Program-made: the position numbers and the translations under genes
NCBI GenBank assembly: GCA_947044365.1
Contig: OX345636.1
Span: 24,895,466 to 24,959,465, forward strand
From: Petrosia ficiformis
Lineage: Eukaryota; Porifera; Demospongiae; Haplosclerida; Petrosiidae
Length of the DNA stretch: 64,000 nt
Direction: 5' to 3'
Shown: one piece after another, positions 1 to 21,600 of the stretch
How positions within the stretch are numbered: position 1 is the stretch's first letter
Layout of the letters: the number at the start of each line of letters is the position of its first letter
The notes under the pieces: model-generated
What the model was told of the DNA's origin: nothing
The model's input: only the letters and a program-made list of their open reading frames with translations
The model's database searches: none

Positions 1-277
1 TATTTGGCATTTCTAAAATTATAGTGCACAATCTTTATGTAATATCATCTGTTGAACAATTTTCTGTAGATCTACATACATGTATACACATGAACATAGG
101 TATACATGTAAGATGGTTTATAAAATATTGGATAATACATGTACATGCTTGCACATTTACCAACAATATTGACGAGATGCATGTACTGTACATGTACATT
201 TAGGTACACAAAATACAGACAGAAAGTTACAGAGACAGATAGACAAAGAGAGATGCAAAGACATACACACAACTTAC

Positions 278-9821
<9,544 letters not shown>

Positions 9822-10394
9822 TTTCCAGTTTCCACCCTAAATTTAGTCTGGTCCCCCAGACCGTCACGCCCTATATACATGGACGTCGACGCGCGCGTCC
9901 TTCGTCCGTAAGGCGTGGCGGTCTTACCCCGGTACGCGGTATGGTCATTAAATAATTTATTAATAGTTATAATAGTGGTATAAAGGACCGGTGCGGCGCG
10001 GCTACGCGACACTAGACTGTCTAGACAGTGTTTATGGCTTTCCAAAGTACTGAGGACATGCAGGAGGACAACTTGAAAACCTCGATGATTTTGAGGTTGT
10101 TGAAGATAGAAATAATTGAGTGTACCACCAAGACTAGACAATACAATAGAAACTGGATAAACTGTTCCCAAGAAATAATATTCAGAAATGTTGCTCCATT
10201 ATGCCAGCATATTCTCCTATGCTTAGGGTGGTCTTGTGCAGCCATGCAGACCCTCACGAAAAGGGGAATGGGCAGGCCAGCCACGCCAGACTATGCTTAG
10301 GGTCCTATTATCAGTGATCAAAATTATACCAGCATAATTTGCTAATGTCTAATGAGACTACCCTAGAGTCATATTTGTTTGTAGTCTGCGACAG

Positions 10395-10781
10395 TAAGGT
10401 AATTGCGGGTAACTCCGGACACACCCAAACTTCGGACACTTATACATATTTTGTACTTGTTCTCAACGAACAGCAGTACAATAGTTCTACTGTCACTAGC
10501 TACACACATATGCTTGAAAATGAGCATGATACAATGAGTATGCAATACATTATTTACTCGCAAATACGCTAGTAGTACTACGACTTGTTAGTGTGAATTG
10601 CGTATTTCGTAGCAAATAGTGTATTGCATTATAATTATCATGCTCATTTTCAAGCATATGTGTGTAGCTAGTGATGGTAGAACTATTGTATTTGGAATGC
10701 TGCTCTTTGTTGAGAACGAGTACAAAATATGTATAACTTTCCGAAGTTTGGGTGTGTCCGGAGTTACCCGCAATTACCTTA
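10395..10781. mobile_element. Foldback / long-TIR MITE
   Basis: Sequence from 10395 (TAAGGTAATTGCGGGTAACT) to about 10568 is mirrored, with scattered mismatches and small indels, from 10781 back to about 10597. The arms of ~175 bp make up nearly the entire element. Outer ends are TAAGG and CCTTA, compatible with a TA target site as in Tc1/mariner-type MITEs. The short ORFs on both strands are products of the inverted repeat and not genes. Confidence 0.75.
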
Positions 10782-11023
10782 TACTACCATATATGCATTT
10801 ATACACGTTTGTAAAATATCACATTAAAAATGTTTTCCTCACCAATGTATTGGCATTTGAAATATTTCTCCCAAGTGACAAAACAAATTAATTGTTTGAT
10901 GTGTACATATGCCTAAATCGATTACAAAAACACCACATGTACAAAGCAAAGAGTTTGTTTATTCTCGTTAAAATTGAAGTTCATGTACACAATCTTTGCA
11001 AAGAGATGATAATTTATGATGTA

Positions 11024-11318
11024 GGGATGGGCAATATTTTGATTATCATGATAATTGTGATTAAAATTTCCTGTGATAATTATATCGTCTAAAATGTTGC
11101 CATATCGTGGTCACAAAATTATGATTAATTTGCCATACTGCAGGCCGGTTTTCAGTACTATCACATCTAAATCAGTTTTTTCAACAAATAAAAGGTATCA
11201 ACTTGATTGTTGAATGAAATCTACATACGTATGCAAGGTAGCCAATAATCTCAATAATCGTGATACTTGCACAGACAATAATCATTGACTCATATTTTTA
11301 TAATCGCCCATCCCTAAT
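11024..11318. mobile_element. hAT-like MITE candidate
   Basis: Left end TAGGGATGGGCAATATTTTG (from 11024) is matched in inverted orientation near 11300-11317 by a segment ending CGCCCATCCCTA. AGGGATGGGC-type ends are common among hAT MITEs. The interior is AT-rich with GATAATTGTGAT-like motifs and no ORF. An exact 8-bp target duplication was not found, although TTATGATG occurs close to both ends. Confidence 0.5.
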
Positions 11319-11771
11319 AAATTATGATGTTAGTTTGGTTGATAGTTTAAAACATGGTGTATTTTGTAGTGATAGAGCTACTAGTGCATAATTAATATCA
11401 ATAATAATTATTTTTATCATAATTATAATTATTATCGTATAGCGGGTAAATTTCGTGGAAAATTAATTTCGTGAATAGGCAATTTTCTGGAATTCGCGGA
11501 TATTAATATTCGTGTTTCACCATCATTACACCACCATGCACGTGTCACACCAGATCGTGCGAAACCACCACCCACCTCGTGTCAAACCGAGTGCTGAGTA
11601 CGAGTAGAGCATGAGTCGAGCTAGAGAGAGATTTACTGTTGATTCGTGTGTTCGTGGATACCACATTTACAAAAATATATGGCCTGCACCCATTGGAGAA
11701 GTTCTTCGATGCCAGCCAGAGCCCGGGAACATCCATACTGTGTAGCAGTTGTTACAGCCAACAATACTACC

Positions 11772-12531
11772 AGTGGCGTAGCCAGAAAAATCTGACTGTA
11801 CGGGCACAAGTGAAAACAAAATGTCGGTTTTTTGCTTATTAATATTCATGAGGGCGTCTCTGTTATAGAGTAATTCGTTTTTAATTGATTTATAATTATG
11901 TTGAAATAATAATTGTAATTAGACGGATAAGCAGTTATTAAGCAAGTACAATTCGTCTACAACTCTGTGAAATTTCACTCACAACTTCATCAAGGTTAAG
12001 CGCATTAGTGATATCTCTCTCAATGGAAAGAACAGCAAGATTTGCTAAACGCTCCTCTGTCATGGTAGACCTCAGGTAAGTTTTTACTCTTTTTAAGGTG
12101 GAAAAGGTACGCTCACATTTTGCAGAAGTGACAGAGATCGTCATATCCAGTTGCAAGAGTTTTACTACTGTTGGAAACGCTGATTTCAAGGGTGCTAGTT
12201 TTTTAAGTCTCTGATAATTCGAGAACTTTAGACAACGTGTTTTTTGCCAAGGGAGCTTCAACAGTAAGAGAATGATAGTCCAAGTGGTAAGTAGTAACAA
12301 GAGGTTTTTCATCTGTCTCTTCATTTTTGATATGAAATATAATTATTATAGAAGCCACGTGTTAACACATCATTAATTGTAATAACAATTGACCACAGTA
12401 ATAAACCACAAATTCTGCTGTAATAACGCACGCAAAAATAATCAATTAATAGACAATTAACTGTGTCTTTCTTCAAGTTTCTTGTCCTCAAGATCCACAG
12501 GGGCACGTGCCCCATTGTGGATACGCCACTG
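11772..12531 (-). mobile_element. hAT transposon, internally deleted, with 8-bp target duplication
   Basis: The ends are CAGTGGCGTAGCCAGA (11772) and GTGGATACGCCACTG (ending 12531), an inverted repeat typical of hAT elements. The element is flanked by an identical 8-bp duplication AATACTAC at 11764-11771 and 12532-12539, the exact hAT target size. It is 760 bp long and retains only the 3' end of a transposase on the minus strand, so it is a non-autonomous deletion derivative. Confidence 0.92.
11938..12324 (-). pseudogene. hAT transposase C-terminal (dimerisation) fragment
   Basis: The 128-codon minus-strand frame contains LAPLKSAFPTVVKLLQLDMT, then SVTSAKCERTFSTLKRVKTY and LRSTMTEERLANLAVLSIER, the conserved hAT C-terminal dimerisation region of the ZMYM1-like group. 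The catalytic RNase-H core is absent. It lies inside the 11772-12531 element and ends 166 bp from its left terminus. Confidence 0.88.
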
Positions 12532-13456
12532 AATACTACGGTTGGGCACGTTCCCCTAACCATTTCAGCTGTTTGTTGCTCGTTTTTGAGAAGAGAAGGG
12601 AGTATTGTTTGTCAAGTTACGGGGTCACGAAGGTGGTTTAGAGATAAGTGGTAAGTGGTATATAACCGTCTCGGCCTCAGGTTAGCGTAAACATATACCG
12701 TATATAATATATATATAATTATAAGGCCAATTAATGGGCGTGGTTAACGAAAGTAATAAAATTGAAGAAATTAATTTTCGCGAAGTGATAACCATTCGCG
12801 AAATTCGTGAAATTTATTACCCTCGAATAAAACCCGCCATACGGTATATACAAGAGAAATAAAGCAGTTTTAACCATAACATAAATACAAGTTTAACAAT
12901 TATTATGGAGGTAAAAAATAATTATTAAGAGCTTAGTAATACTTATTATCATGTGCTACAGAAGATATGAGACAAGAATAATATTATATAACATTAAATT
13001 ATTTTTATTATGTTTGTTAAATGTGTAATCTCAGTTTCAGTCTACAAGGACCACATAACAATGTTTCATTCAACATTCTTGGTTGTTTACACTCCAGACA
13101 ATTCTGCAGAACGCTGGTAGCAGTGGTAGTAGACCTGTAGAGGATAAATACTATTACATGTTGGTAACTATAACTAGTTTCCTCCCCAGGCTATTGCGAA
13201 TACATGGGCAGGGTGGGAGAGAAGAAAGTATAGACAACACTGCAAGTGCATACGCAAACTTCACCCACACACACATAGAATATGTGTCTCCGAATACTAA
13301 ATTTCTGAGAAATACAATATGAACATACGGGAAAAATGCAACAGATATTTGTTTTCCCAAAGCTTACCCAAAGTTATTCCACATTCGGTTATACCAGGGG
13401 AGAAACAACCAACATCATGCAGCAACTTTGGATTTCATCATTCCCACTTACACACT

Positions 13457-16400
13457 TCACATAATCGTAGCAAAATTAATAGACGTCTCATAACCAGTAG
13501 GAAAACAAACAAGAGTGCCATTACTGAAGCACACACACAAGACTTAATAGCTACTACCTGCTTCTCTGTCAAATTTATATTTGGAGTCTTGGGAATAAGA
13601 GATTGCTTCCTACAAAATCACTTCCCGTATAACAATCGTATTTCTCAGAAGCATAGTAATTGGACAGTCCAGAGTTTTTGATAAGTTTTGAAGGATGGGC
13701 CAAATTGGCTCAACAATGGTTAGTGTGTGCGCCATTGGGAATACATCTTGAGCCAATTAACTAAGAGTTAATGCTGTTAGTGACAACATATTCATAATTA
13801 ACTGCACCACTGGCCCAAAAAGAGAACTGTGTAGTGCCAAATACGAAGCCAATGGTGCACCATATAAGCTTATCAAAAACACTGCTGGATACACAAATTC
13901 CGTGCATGCATAATATGAAAAGATTCAAATACATATTACAAAGCTGTTACCTTTTCCCGTCAGTCAAAAGTGCTTGTAGGGCTTGTGAATCACATTTACT
14001 TTTGGCTGTACTAAATTCATCTTCATGTACAAATACATCAAACAATTTCTGTATTGCTTGTTTTTTAGCAAAGAGATGTTGATGAAGTGATTGGTTTGCT
14101 ATGATAGATGGCTGGCTTAGAACATTGTGCATTTTATCTGTACGAATAGAATTAAGTGATAGAATTACAGTATGCGACTTTATTAAGTTTACATACTATG
14201 ATGAGAGCTACCTTTAATAAGGTGATAGTCAATTGTACTTAAGCAATACTATAGCACTACTTTGTACTGTAATTATAGTAATGTGTGAATTCCCTTTACA
14301 TCTGTATGTATAATTATTAGTATAGTACTAAGGTGTATTACAGTGTACTTACCTCAAAAGTGCACTGCAGTCAATGGAAGTACAGTGATAGTATCTAAAC
14401 TTAATAATGTCAGGTACTGTATGTACATGTACAAGTATTATAACTGTAAGGAGTATAGTAGTAGGTACAGTGTTGAATAAATTTACAAAAGAGATTTATT
14501 AGTTGAAAATAAGAACATGGTTATTAATTAGGCATACATGTATATAAATGTAATTTTATAATTATATATACCACATTTGTTGCCTTGTGTGCAAAATGTC
14601 TAGTTGACCTTTTGCAAAGTATGTACAGGACCAGATCAACCTCACTTTCCAGGTGACACCTCCATTCAACCTCCCTACCCAAAAAACATTTTTACAAATC
14701 CCTAGTTTCTGGACCATTTGATACAGAATATGAATTCAAAATACACAAACAACCCAGTCCTATTGTAAAAATAAAGTTTTCATTGAACATCAACTCTGTA
14801 CATGCACACCAACACAATCAATGAATGTTGTGCTATGCAACACCATCACCACCATGACATAGTAAAGCAGTACATGTGATTATTTGATTAAGGACTGGGA
14901 AAAAAGTTCAAAGGTTCGAAACTTTGTTTGTTTGCTTCGCATTAGAAGCTACATTATAATTACATGTACACTAGTCAAAATGACTTTCAATAACTAAACT
15001 TACCTATTGCAGATTCTAATAAAATAGCACTAACAACAGCATCATCATCTTTGTATGACTTGGATTTCTGTAAACATATACCAATATCCAACAGGTTATC
15101 TCTAATAGCTTTTGGAAGTGCTATTACAAAATGAATAAATTTAATATGAAAATCTTTGAACTAATATTTACTGTTAATTATGTAAATATGTAGTCATGTT
15201 TCCTTGTATCATGAAATACAGAGACTGTGCATGCTGTGGTGGTAGTTAATAAAATTAGTGACATTTAAAATAGTGTACTACATGGAATATACAGGCACTG
15301 CAATAACATTAACGCAGAGGGCTATAGGCCCAAGAGTGTGACGTCATCGTAGTGCCTACATGTACATGTATATATATGTATGTGCGTGGCAGTATGCTAC
15401 AACCAAAATGATGTAGCAAATGGTTTTAATAATGAATCTACTTTGCCTAGGTACAATGTAAACAGTGGTTGAGGATACGAACTTGAAGTCTGAAAAATCC
15501 TCACCAACTGTACAGTTATACGCAGTATGCACTGGGACAAACAAAATCTAGTGCCCCATAGCATGGTGTATACAATGTACATATACTTTTCATTTGAAAT
15601 GACTAAGGCTAGTTTATACATGTACATGCCTATTAACTCACATACATGTATATGTACTATACTCACATTTAATACAAGATTCCAAGTGGTTTTCACTGCT
15701 AGATTGGCTTTCATGCCTCAAATCAAATGCTCTACCAGTTGGTGTTTGTATTGAAGGTGTTGTGTTATCTTCATTTCTTGTGATATCCTTAGGTATTACA
15801 GGAGATTTAGAAGGTACATGTACATGAGGTCTGGTATTCCATTGCTCTGTACTTAAATTTGGGTAGAGACGTGTACTTGTTGTACCAGAATAAGGCAAGT
15901 TCTGTTTGTATAAACGATCAAGATTAATTCCATGTGTCATTTTGGTATCGACACCTGATGTTGATGATCTGAGATTTACATTATCAGTAATGACATCACT
16001 AACGGGAGATATACGCTTACCAGGGGTATGTTTGTTAGGATCCATTTTCGAGTCAGAAGTAATAAAAGGGTTGGTACTTACACCTGCTTGTGAAATATGA
16101 ATTATGTCCATATTATTGAGCAAATTAGTATCAGCAGATACAATTTGAGAAGGAGCTAAACTGAACTGAATCAGATCATCCATTTGTTCTTGCTGTTGTG
16201 TATGGGGATCATTGGTAGTTATATTTGTAGAGGCACCAGTATTTAACATTGGCGGTTGTAGCGGACCATTTGAAGAAAAGGATAATTTGTTAACATCTTT
16301 TGTTTGATTATAGTGTGATACCACTAGACCAGGTTGTTGCACTGATGGTTGTGAGTATATACTAGGTACAGCAGAGGTACTTGTGGATGTAGAAGTGATA

Positions 16401-18573
16401 TCAGATGAGGAAAATGCATTTGGAGTACTTGTCATTGTAGTAGTTGTAGTAGTGCTTGCAGAAACTGTTCTGTCTCCTGATGACATGTGTATATGTGTAG
16501 AAGTGTCTGTGTGGGAGCCTTGAGTGACATCAGTGGGAGCCTATTTGAATTACAATTGTGTAATCAAACTTATGGTGTGTTATCAGTGCCAAAATTCAGG
16601 CAGTGTTCTTGTTAGGCCTTTTTGTGGTGTGTTGCACCACCAACAGAGGTTCAAATTTCAATTTGCACCACCAAGCATTGTTATACTTAATTAACATGAA
16701 ACCACATGATATTATTACCCAACCTACAAACCATATTGTTTAAATCCAGTAAACTCAACTTTGAAGATAAATCATGTTTATAATTATATTCATTATTTAT
16801 TTAAAAGCGTGGGTGGCACCACCATATATGAAAATCCTGGCAAGAACACTGAATTCAGGTAATTATATTTTTAGTGAGGGCATGAATTTGTCATGAGGGT
16901 GTAAATATGTGTCATGAGGGCGTAAATTTGTATTATGAGAGGCGGTGTAAGTGTGTGTCATGAGAGTGTCAGTTCATGTGATGAGTATGATTCATATGAT
17001 GAGTGTGAGTTCATTTTCCATGATGCTAACCAAGCATTTTCAATGCTTAATGAGACAAAGCATCTTCGCATAACATTTCTTGGAGAAGCAGTTGTTGATG
17101 ATGGAGGACCCAGGAGAGAGTTTTTTTATGCTACTCATGGGAGCAATGGCAAACAATATAAGGATTAATGTGGTGGCATTTCAAGTGAGAATGCATGGCC
17201 AGCCATAATCATAATTACATGTACATCATAATTACGTTTCTTTTTCTTGTATACAGAAGGAGCTTTATCTGTTTGTTGGGAAAGCAATTGCTTTATCCAT
17301 TTTAAATGGTGGTCCTTTTCCAACTTTTTTCTCTCCACTAATCATTGACTATTCATTTGGTGAAATTACTAAAGTTAAGCCTAGTATGGATGATATACCA
17401 GATATGCTAATTCAAGAAAAAATCTCCAAGGTATATCTGTTTATGCGCTTGTGCACTGTATAATTAATTTAGTTTTTTTTGTAAATCTTGCTAATGCTGA
17501 GGAGAAATATTTTAGTACATATTTGGACAGTGAAGATTATCAGTTTCGCTTTCATTGTGGAGTGTGTAAACCGTCTTCCTTGATTCCTTTCTCACAAAAG
17601 GCAACCATTGTGTCTGCAATGTGTTTACATTACACATGTTAGTTAGTCTTGCTGAATTGGAACAGCTTCGACGAGGGTTATGTATCTTAAAGTTTAGTTC
17701 ATAGATGGAAGTATACCCAGACCTTTTACTCCAGACATGATACAAGATTTATCAAACCTTTGTTTTCACCAAAAGGCAGTAACAAAAGAATGTGATTATT
17801 TTCATAAATAACATAGTTATAATTATAACCGACTCACTTTTTTTGAAAAGGTCGTAGTGAACCTATGCCACCTACACTAAGTGATGTGATGGTGTTCCTT
17901 ACATGATCAGTGATGTGATACCTGCTATGGAATATGGTGATGTTTCACCTAGTATTTCTTTCATGGATCATGGTGTTATGCCAACAGTATCTACTTGTTC
18001 GTTAACCTTTTACCTTCCCGGACTTTCAAACTGATTATGAACGAAAAAAAATAGATTTTGCCATTTTAGGATCACAATTTTCTTCTCACAATGGTGGAGG
18101 GAGACACAGATTCGATATATGAGAATGGACCAGCTGGAGTACTTATTGGGGATTGGATTTACATGTTCTAAGATAGCATCGATGCTTGGTGTAAGCCTAA
18201 GAACTATTAGAAGACGTAAACAGAAACTCACACTCATCATATGAATCATACTCATCACACGAACTGACACTCTCATGACATACACTTATACTGGCTCTCA
18301 TAACACATATTTACGTCCTCACGACACATATTTACACCCCCATGAAAAATACCCTCATGACATATTCACACCCTCACTTAAAAAAATATAACCATCTTCA
18401 TGACACATATTTACGCCCTCACGACATAAACTTACGCCCTCACTTGATAAAATATAACCACCTGAAGATTACGGACCATATTAACTAACTAGTGTAAATA
18501 ACTTAATATGTATAATAAATATACGTACATGTACATATATACATGTATGTATATATACATGATATTATCAGGA

Positions 18574-18609
<36 letters not shown>

Positions 18610-21600
18610 CACCTGAGGCAATGGAAAAATGAAAAATGAGAGTTGCTTCAGGTGGGATTCGAACCCACGACACACTGTACTCCAGACAGATGCTCTACCA
18701 ACTGAGCTACCAAGGCAGCCCAGCTGGCAGGGTCCGAATCAAGGTTTAACCAAATGTACATGTATATAATTAATATGTGACTAGATGAGAAGATGAGTCA
18801 CTTCAAGAAATCAAATTTGATCAAATATGACTATGACTGTATCTTTACATTTGCTATTCAGCCATTTTGCAAAGAAAGAAAATTATTATGTACATTGTAC
18901 ATGTACATGTAAGTGGATTCTGGGATAATTATTATAATTACCTTGCTGTACAAAATGGCAGAAAGTGAGCATTTGATGAAAACATTATATTTCTAAGTGA
19001 CTGATTTTCTCATATTGTATGTGTACATTAAAAGGTATACATGTACTTCTGTAAGTCAGGTAGCTCCCAGGGGGGTTTTACTTACAACCCCCCTTTTTTT
19101 GAGCAGTGAATATAGAGTAAATGTATGTTACTAATGATAATGGATAAAGTGGGCCCAACTATTGAATTTTTTTACAGCACTACTCTACACATATATTGCT
19201 AAGTGTACCTTTGAAGTATCCACAGTGGTCCCATTTGGATTACAATACAATAGAAGAAGTGGTTGAAAATGAGCTTTTCGACACTCCTCCACAACATGAC
19301 TCCAATCACCACCAACCTGAAATAATAATCATGAACTATGAATGGCATTAGAAGATGAGAAGGGGTTCATATGTACATATATACTTGTGATGGGAAACAT
19401 AAGAAGAGCATACAATAGCAATTTTATAACTTGTTACATTATACCATGTTGTCTGTATGTGTTATTAAGATATTGAAAGTTAATGACATGGAATTTCACA
19501 GTTTCCTAGCATAGTAGCTGATGCATGCTCTATAATTATACATATGCATGTGTGTACATTAAGTTAATCACACATGCTTAATAAACAGTGCCTAGGTGGA
19601 TAAGAACAAGATAATATTGATGAATATAAATTTGTGGTGGGCTATCACTCATTGCTGATGGGACTATTGTCTCTATCATTCTGTACCTTTCTGAACTTGG
19701 CATCATCAAAATATATCCACTGTTGTTTATGTGAATGGAAACAAAATGTTGAATAATGTCTTCCATAGTAAGTAATCATGGCTGACAAGTGATACTCTAC
19801 ATCTCTTGTGGTATCAGAAACCACAGTATCAAATATCTGTACAAGGAAGAATCAATACAGCACATACATGTACATGTACATGTACATGTACCAGGCATGA
19901 GGCCAAGTACATTGGCAATGTACTTAAGTACAGTACATGTACTTAAGTCCTTAGTTGGGAGGCTGTTCAGCATTGTTGTAAATTGTTTCACACCTGACTA
20001 AGTGATGGTAGATCTAAACAGTTAATGTTCATCAGATGTAATAATGTATCACAATGAAAATTAAAAGTTCAGTTACAAACAGTACCTATGGTACATGATC
20101 ATAATACTTTTACTTACTTGTTTAGGATGTATTTTAGTATCGATTGCATCCACTACATTCATGATGTATGAAATGGGAGGTGATTCACTGTCCCATATTA
20201 ACCCAATACAAACTGTAAATAAAGACAGTAGCAAATGAATGAATGCAATAAATATCCATGTACATGTACAATATGTCAACTGCATCTGTACCTGTGACAT
20301 GCATAGGCATGTACACATGTACTAATCATATTCATGTGTCAACTACATACATGATGCTATCGGAGATGTAGAAAGAAAGAAAGAAAGAAAGAAAGACACC
20401 TGAGGCAATGGAAAAATGAAAATGAGAGTTGCCCCAGGTGGGATTCAAACCCATGACACTCTGTACTCTGGACAGATGCTCTACCAACTGAGCTACCAAG
20501 GCAGCTCAGCTGGCATGTACATGCCTTTATGTACATGCTACACATGCTCACAGACTATACATGTGTGTTTATACATGTATGTCACATATTCTGATACTGC
20601 AGTTCATCTTGTAATACCATCTCTGTAGTGTATGTATTCTATTTACTAACCAACATCGGGAGCATTGAGGAGCGTCCTTTTGAATTGTACAAGATTCTTA
20701 CACTTTGGCTATTGATAGGATGTGGTAAAAGGAAATAATAACACATAAATGAGATTGTCTACAACATAAATAAAGAAGATAAGAGAGGCCAAGGCAAAAA
20801 TGGCTGACATATAAATCAAATAAATATTGTTATTGCAGTAGAAGACAATTGAAGACTCCCTAACTTTAAACACATTTACAATACCACAATTAATGTCACA
20901 ATCCCTAATAGTTTAGCACATGATTTCAGGTTTAGCACACCATTTCTTGATTAAAAAAGATGCCATAAAAATCTAAGCAAATGATTTACTGTTAAAGTTT
21001 CCATTTTGAATACGAATACACAGTAAAACATTCTTACTTGTATTCAGCTGCATTAAAGGAATTAGTGCTGTCACGATATACATGTAGAAAATTTATATTG
21101 TACATGTACACTATATCATTGATGTTTATATCACAATGTATTGCATATCACGATAATTATACATTGATATTAAGTTTTGATCATGAGCTAATGTATATGG
21201 GCCACAGGGCCATCCTTATAACTACATGTACTTTCCACAGTGTTGAATCTACTGTATACTATAATTTTATAACAGGATGCTCAGAAAGGAAGTATCACCT
21301 ACAATACTTATTACAACACTAGCAATTTACTGGACCTTGGATGTACCACACCCCAAATTAATGTTGATGGTATACCAATGTGGGGACGGCATGTCAACAT
21401 TCTATGATACAAAATGCCCATGCTTTGTTGGATATGGTTGGGCGGCACTTTCATTTAAATGTCTGCCCTTTGATGTTACTTAGAAGTTAGCTTAGGGTAT
21501 TTAAAAAAAGTAAAAGGAGATTAGAATACCATGTTGATGTACATGTATGTGTGATGTATAGACCTGCTTTCTAGCTACTTCTTGTGAGTGAAAGGGATAT

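Larger units (their letters stand above)
11436..12843 (+). mobile_element. Older repeat with broken TIRs carrying an ORF remnant, split by a hAT insertion
   Basis: The left end near 11436 (CGTATAGCGGGTAAATTTCG) and right end near 12843 (reverse complement begins CGTATGGCGGGTTTTATTCG) form an imperfect inverted repeat, followed inward on both sides by TTCGTGAA/TTCGCGAA-type motifs. Between them a plus-strand ORF remnant starts around 11643 (motif GYHIYKNIWPAPIGEVLRCQ) and resumes after the inserted hAT (VGHVPLTISAVCCSFLRR, about 12541-12650, then VCQVTGSRR). The order resembles a HIRAN-like domain family that I recall as multicopy in marine invertebrates; this is recollection, not proof. A frameshift lies near 11733. 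Inference: the older element was hit by the hAT at 11772. Confidence 0.5.
9822..13456. other. Intergenic region between PRKAA and the USP53/54-like gene
   Basis: No host gene seen. Contents: a GC/CpG-rich block at 9844-10014 just upstream of the PRKAA start, whose ends (TAGTCTGG and CGCGACACTA) resemble a dispersed TAGTCTCGCGTAGCC element, so it may be a repeat rather than a promoter; a foldback element at 10395-10781; a hAT-like MITE near 11024-11318; a nested transposon pair at 11436-12843; and AT-rich sequence. The weak 80-120-codon reading frames here have no recognisable homology. Confidence 0.55.
16856..18464 (+). mobile_element. 1.6-kb long-TIR element carrying HECT-like and HTH coding remnants
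   Basis: The left arm (16856 to about 17010) and right arm (about 18232 to 18464) are imperfect inverted copies; both begin CAGGTnnTTATATTTT and are built from ~22-bp units of the type GTCATGAGGGCGTAAATTTGT, followed by a shared segment around GTGATGAGTATGATTCATATG. The right arm contains an extra block of these units. Inside, on the plus strand, are a HECT-domain remnant (about 16990-17760) and a separate helix-turn-helix fragment (about 18136-18243). It lies in intron 10 of the USP gene in antisense orientation. No clear target duplication: flanks are GAATT and AAGAT. The combination suggests a DNA transposon that carries a ubiquitin-ligase-like gene; classification is open. Confidence 0.75.

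Noticed and set aside
9844..10014. CpG-rich block as a PRKAA promoter or CpG island
   Set aside because: It is short and its ends resemble a dispersed TAGTCTCGCGTAGCC repeat; a promoter role is not supported from sequence alone.
10339..10773. Pairs of 60-90-codon ORFs on both strands
   Set aside because: They arise from the arms of a foldback element and mirror each other.
13083..13360. ORFs of 68-79 codons downstream of the USP-like gene as further exons
   Set aside because: No splice site pair joins them in phase to exon 14 and the sequences resemble nothing in the USP53/54 family.
17512..17745. 77-codon minus-strand ORF within the HECT element
   Set aside because: The plus strand carries the recognisable HECT-derived sequence; this is its shadow.
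18636..18720. Apparent tRNA gene (A and B boxes, minus strand)
   Set aside because: The tRNA-like part is followed by a hairpin and a CTTT tail, recurs three times in the window and does not fold into a clean acceptor stem, so it is a SINE.
19861..19892. Regular TACATG repeats as a CRISPR-like array
   Set aside because: They are uninterrupted six-base units without spacers in a eukaryotic intron.
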